From Boletus sp. NGJ (taxonomy: Eukaryota > Basidiomycota > Agaricomycetes > Boletales > Boletaceae): DNA of 64,000 nt. The stretch's first letter is position 1; each line of letters starts with the position of its first letter. Below, one piece after another: positions 58,722-64,000 of this stretch. The notes below the pieces were generated by a model. The model had not been told where the DNA came from and did not search any database. It was given only the letters and a program-made list of their open reading frames with translations. The stretch is taken from the NCBI GenBank assembly GCA_019096195.1, contig JAGTXK010000055.1:186001-250000 (forward strand), written 5' to 3'. The position numbers were made by a program, and so were the translations under genes.

Positions 58722-61372
58722 TCACCTGCGCCGCACAAGACGGATACCATGATCCTTGATACCCAATGCCACAAGCACATCCGCCTGGAAAACACGGTCC
58801 CGCCATTCACCCACGCTCTCTATCGTGCCCACTCCGGCGCGTCGCACCAGTAAGGGTTCGACCCGCCAGTCACGGAGTAGATGCGCAAGGAAACACACGG
58901 CTTCCGTCGTCGCGAACTTACGCCCGATACAGGCGCGAGGACCTGACGTTTTATATAGCGGGGGTCACATCAGCCGATGTCAAACAGGGCCCCACGTCCG
59001 CTGCGATACGCACCAAAGCTGAACCCGGTAAAGCCACCGTCCTTTGCATCCGGACTTTGATCCTCCTGTTTGGCATACCACCGCGAGGGTCGGTAGACCT
59101 CTGGTTCGGAATAGTATTTTGGGTGATAATCTAGACGAGATAATTGGAATGACATCCATTGAAATGAAATGACGATGTCGCGATTGTGTACTTACGGATA
59201 CCGACGAAGTCAACCACGACCTTTGGCGTTGGTTCACATCAACACCGATGGAATTGATGATCGCAATCAGACATTGGGTGACTTACCTGGGTACCTTTTT
59301 TTACGACTATCATCTTTGGCTCATTGGTATCAGAGATGTTGAGGACCGTGTCGTGCTTGGCTTCACGGGGGACGATCGGTCCAGGAGCTACAATGGTCCA
59401 CGGTAAGTTCAGAGCACGTCGCTAATGGACCTGATCAAGTGACTCACGGAACAATCGAATAGCTTCATAGAATGCCGCGAGTACTTTGTCAAGTTTGCTA
59501 TAGTCTTCATAAAGCTGACAATGCGTCCCACAGTCAGACCAAAAGGTGACGCGACTTGTAGTGCATACACGCTTACCAGTCTGTCGTCGTCTCTCCCTTG
59601 TGTCACCTCTCGCACTTGTGTTACAAGTTCGTCTTGGATGTCAAAATTCAGAGCGAGGAACGCAAGGGTTGCTGACAAGGCGTGGGCCGCAGTATCTAAA
59701 CCCCAGGTGAGTATAGAATTCAGTAGACTAGCAGAAATATCCTACCGTGACCAGCATACAAGAACGAGAACACGTCGCCAATCTAGCTCGAATAAAAGAA
59801 AAGTTATCCTACCACCCATACCCCCCCTTGCTGACAGAGAAGCAAACTTACCAATTCGTCGTCAGTGAGGCCTCTCTTGCTTCCTACGTCTTCCGAAGCT
59901 TGGATCAAAAGTGAGAAGAGGTCATTGCCGCGTTTAGCGTCTCCGTTGGCTGCTTCGGATCGAATTGTCTGTTGTATTGTGCTGACTTGGGATCGCAAGA
60001 ATGCGCGCATGGCATCGTAGGCTCGACGCGTGTGTCGAATCCTGCTGTCGTTGTCAGAAAACAAGTGTGCTTCATCATTGTTTCGAGACATGCTGACCAT
60101 TTAAATGGTAGCTTCCATGCCCACGAAGGGAGAACTACAGTAAGCATGAATGTTTTCGTGATGATGTCCAGACATTCTAGCACGCTGAGTTCGTCGCCTT
60201 GACTAGGTGGCTTAGACCACGTCAACGGCACTCCAAATCCAACCGACGTAAAAATGGTGAGCGAATACTGCCACGAAGATATGTGTAGGTTAGTCATTTA
60301 TAGTACCAGGAGGAGAATGAGAGCACCTTAAACGTGACCGAATCGATGCTGGGCACCTCGATGACGCCTTTCGACGCCCAGTCTTCCGCGGTCGTCATTT
60401 CCGCAAACAGTTTGCACGAGGCATCCCAAACATTGGCAAACCTTCAAGTCAGTGACGACAACAATTCAGCATCGCTCATTCGCACTTGAAATTTGGTTGT
60501 CTACACACGTGTTGTTGCCGAACGCAGGACTGGAAACCTTTCGGTGTTTTCGCCATTGGTCACCGTATGCATCGACGATGTTCGGACCCCAGAATCTGTT
60601 CCGTGATATGGATGATGTGAGCTAGATCTGCAACGGGCTTTTGGGAGATGCCTTGTAGACTGACGAGAAAGGGACCTTCCAAGTGACTGGGGACTTGTCG
60701 AACGCGTCCGACCCTCCCGCAAGAACTCTGCCTTCCTACTTCCAGGGATCGAGTGTATAACGTCGGGGTACCAGCGAGAAACGGTACGAATGACACAGTA
60801 TCGCGACCAAACAGGTGGTAGACTGGTACAAGGGTAATGGAAGTCAGCGAGTAATCAGGGGCTACAATGCATCACGCACCGTTTCCATTCGTCCGCCATC
60901 TCCACACGAACGTAAAATCTGGCGGGAACTCCTGATCAAAAAGACGAATACGGAGAGATACATGTTGGTCGGGAAGGCTCTCACTGGGGTTCCACCACGT
61001 AAGGGGTAGGGTGGCTACCTGATAGGGGACACACGGAGCAAATGGGATGCGGAATCCAGGGAGTGAGTCGATACCCTTGTTGTCATTGTCAACACTCTGT
61101 CTCTCTGTAGCATGAGCCCAACCCGGCTGTCACAAACACAACGTACATGGATGCCTTGGACGAGCTTGAGGACACGCGATATGACGACAAGGGCACCAAG
61201 GAAGGCAACTGTCTTCGTCCACGTGGACACATCTGGGAGGCGATGTTGGGATGCGTCTGGCTGGCCCAATCATATACAGCGACTACACTCACCAAGAGCG
61301 CCTTGGTGCAAAGATATGAGAGCTGAATAAGGCCCAAGGCGAGGCCATTGCCATGGTGCTGTGCTTAGGGAA
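58722..61372 (-). CDS. Cytochrome P450 monooxygenase (right arm copy)
   Basis: Mirror of the left P450, transcribed towards EXO70, so the two P450s and EXO70 lie in a convergent trio. All conserved blocks of the left copy are present: YAGHDTAAHAL, EAIR, and FSFGPRACIGRKFA. Coding differences from the left copy are few, for example FLAGTPTLYTRS against FLAGSPTLFTRS, and GIRLVRRR at the end. It shares the one-base frame problem near 60,728. An ATG near the upstream end of the left copy (53,166) is lost here by a T/A difference, but I do not rely on it as the start. Confidence 0.82.
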
Positions 61373-61921
61373 CTGTAGCGCTCGAAAGACGCAAGACGGA
61401 CTAGCTTTATGTGACTGAGTTTGGGTTGGGCCTCAGTAATAGCTTGTCAAAGGCTTGAGGAGACTGCGATGTTTGTATGACACATAAAACTTTGGAGATT
61501 TACGCACATGTCGTTCACCTAGTTACAGTACTCAAGCGGTGCCAATCTGCCAACTTAGCCGAGACTTGGCAGTTCTTTATCCCGAACATATGCAGTGGCA
61601 TGTCGCCGCTCTAACATCATGGAGAAAGTGCTCACGGAGTTTGACATAAATGCAGATATTGTTGATTCAACACTACAAGTGCCCCCACCCGAAGCTAGAA
61701 CGCGGAGAATGTGCATTGCGAGGAATAATGATCCAGTCTGATGATGATCATTGCGCTTGGTGGTCTGCGTAGCTCTGGGCTTTTATAGAGCTGTCAAATA
61801 TGCCTGTTACTAACCTTGTGCGACAAGGTCTTATGCCCGCAGACCATACCTTAACACATCGGAATTTTACTGCAAGGATAATTTTCCAGCCCTTGGAATC
61901 CGCCATTCTTGGCATAAGTAG

Positions 61922-62472
61922 ATGGCATACTTGAGGATTCAGGAAACACACGTGGGCCACTGTCAACGATCGAGGAACGAGTGCCTGACATTTCATGTAT
62001 GGGGTCACGTCAGTCAATGTCAAGTTGTCAACGATACGCAACAAAGGTAAACTCCCCAGCACCTTCCCCTGCATTTGAACTTTGATCCTGCTTTGGGTCG
62101 GTAGGTTTCTCGTTCAGAATAGCACGTTTGGTGATAATCTAGAAAATATATTTGAGGTACAATCGGTTGAAATGAAAAGACGGTGCCACGATTGTGCACT
62201 TACAGATTAGGATGAAGGGAATGAAATGTCGACCTACCGCCCACACTAGGTTCTTGCTGGCAGTGAAGTAAGGCCAAGGGTCGACTTATCAATTCGTCAT
62301 CACTGAGACCCCTCCAAGTTGCCTCCTATGCCTTCCGAAGCATATATCAAGAGAGAAGATATCACTTCCAGGTTTAGTAGTCTCTCGTTTCATGTTGACT
62401 TGCGATCGCATGATCAAACCTTATGCGCGTAGTACGGGTGCAACACACGCGTCAAGCCTACAATAGAGTCCT
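61922..62472 (-). pseudogene. Degenerate cytochrome P450 (right arm)
   Basis: Exact reverse complement of the remnant at 52,060-52,610; no base differs between the two remnants. Confidence 0.85.
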
Positions 62473-64000
62473 AGTATAAAAGCAGCGCGTTAGGCGGCCT
62501 TGTTACGAACAACGACATGCCCCTCGAGATCGCTTACTAGATGAGGGCCTGGCACCTATGAGCAGTGCGGGAGCACAGATCATACTGCGAAATCGAGTCG
62601 GTACATGGTGTGTGATCACGTACGACGATTTAGTCAGTACATGACCCACTGCACACCAAATCCTTCACCCTAATGCTAGTGTCTCCTCACGTTCACTACA
62701 GGGTGACTTTCGATGTAGTATACACTTCCCGTTCCGTTCATCCCTTAATCGTGCACCTTGTAATCCCGGGTCGAGGCCCCTTCAAACACGATGCGAGAAG
62801 AATTAATGTTCGCGTTGACGCATCCTTATCAAGACATTGCTTTCAACGCTTTGATTGGATATCTCGAGCGACGATCGGAACTTCTCCGCAGACATGGGTC
62901 ATGGGTATTATGCAAGGTTTTGTTCTATAATTTAGAGTTCCGGCGCAGGAAAGACCTGTACAGCTCAGGCTATAGAGGTCTTCCTAGTGTTGCCACAATC
63001 AGCGATTGACATTGATGGACAACTTGAAAGTGATTCCCACCTACCTCAAATTCACTGATCGAAAGAAGATTCTGAAGAGTCTGAGGTACTGCACAGTATC
63101 CAAAGAGTTGATGCCAGCATCAGTGGATGAGTCGTGTCCTTGTCTCTATATCGTGATATTGGCTGTCCTTCGCATCGACAAGGTTGGATTGGATTGGGTG
63201 ACCTTCCCTACTAGATCTGCTCTGCGAGTGGAAAGCGAGACGACGTGTCTTGTATTCATGCGTGTGGATTCAGTTCCGAGACCTATTTTTACGGGACTAC
63301 CCCGCAGTACTAGTGTTGAATACTTGATCCGAAAGCAAGGGATTCCTAATCTGGAACGACCACTTGCAGTAGTTTGCAATTGGTACGTGAGTTCAGCTTC
63401 CAGCGAGGTACATGAGGCCTTGAGGTGGGAACGTCAGGTGGGATCTCTGCCGCCACAACCGTGACGGTGAAGATGGCTGCATTGACTGTTAGTTCAGGTA
63501 GTGTGCGTTTCAAAGAAAGTTACAGTTCAGTTACATGGCCAATAAGACATACCAGAGAGATTACACATTCTATCATAGAGTCCTGCAGCTTTGCTCATGA
63601 TTGTGGCCTTTTCCTTTTCGTTTCCTGATATTTCATTACTAATATATCAGTGCACTTCGTGCGGTGGGACGGGAGCTAGTATACCTGAAGGAGTTGGACA
63701 GAGTTTGAGATTGGCCCGGGCCATTCAGAAAAGGCCGTGAGTCACATGTAGGGCGGCCAAATCACAGAATCACACAAGACAGGAATGGATAGTACAATCA
63801 TCGTTAAATAGAACTTGATCTACATAAAATAACTCGAATCCATTCTTGCCAAGCCGATCCTATAGTACTAACGACTCGGACTCGGCATCACACTTCTTGC
63901 GGTATACAAATATAGAGTTTCTCTCTCTCTCTCTTCTACCACGAATCTGCTCTGCAGGGTGCGATTTTCCGGGATCCCTGGGCATCTCGTTGGCTGGCCA
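62473..64000 (-). other. Unassigned outer part of right arm
   Basis: Identical mirror of 50,532-52,059. No recognised gene; continues past the window end. Confidence 0.5.

Larger units (their letters stand above)
58722..64000 (-). repeat. Right arm of the large inverted repeat (runs off the window)
   Basis: Reverse complement of 50,532-55,810; see the left arm. The inner end is near 58,721. The window stops inside the arm, so the true length of the palindrome is at least 5.28 kb per arm. Confidence 0.97.

Noticed and set aside
50532-64000. Inverted repeat as the terminal repeats of a giant DNA transposon
   Set aside because: The spacer is a plain host gene (EXO70), the arms hold P450 genes, and no transposase or target-site duplication is seen.

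Overview
The window is nuclear DNA of a filamentous basidiomycete, most likely an agaricomycete. The evidence is dense genes on both strands, many short GT-AG introns of about 50-60 bp that cut nearly every gene, tiny first and last exons, a HET-domain gene, an intron-containing histone H2B, a GH128 cell-wall enzyme and multi-intron P450s. I cannot fix the genus. No rRNA, tRNA, CRISPR array, transposase or virus-like element was found.

Positions 1-50,400 are mostly housekeeping genes: a TPR-HET incompatibility-type gene cut by the left edge, COQ4, dephospho-CoA kinase, a degraded FAD/berberine-bridge oxidase, an arrestin-like adaptor, SF3B2, a BuGZ/ZNF207-type zinc finger protein, CMR1/WDR76, DcpS, GH128, a small unknown coiled-coil protein, a PRCC-type protein, histone H2B, a P-loop ATPase, ESF1, VPS28, a NOL8-like RRM protein, a MetE-C-like protein, an apparent IST1-TBC fusion, an unknown membrane protein, an MCH1-like transporter and a sugar transporter. 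Themes recur by chance or loosely: RNA processing and ribosome assembly (SF3B2, DcpS, ESF1, NOL8-like) and membrane traffic (arrestin, VPS28, IST1-TBC, Exo70).

Positions 50,532-64,000 form a large inverted repeat. Two arms of about 5.28 kb mirror each other base for base without any indel (left position + right position = 114,532) and run off the right edge. Between them lies a 2.9 kb spacer holding one host gene, EXO70. Each arm carries a cytochrome P450 gene pointing inwards, a degenerate second P450 behind it, and about 1.5 kb I cannot assign. All 14 differences inside the arms are of one odd kind: both arms show the same + strand base (C and C, or T and T). Ordinary mutation does not do this. 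It suggests that one consensus sequence with ambiguity codes was used for both arms, so whether the palindrome is real must be tested on reads.

The two items most worth a second look are this inverted repeat with its substitution pattern, and the gene that joins an ESCRT-III regulator (IST1) to a Rab-GAP-like TBC domain.
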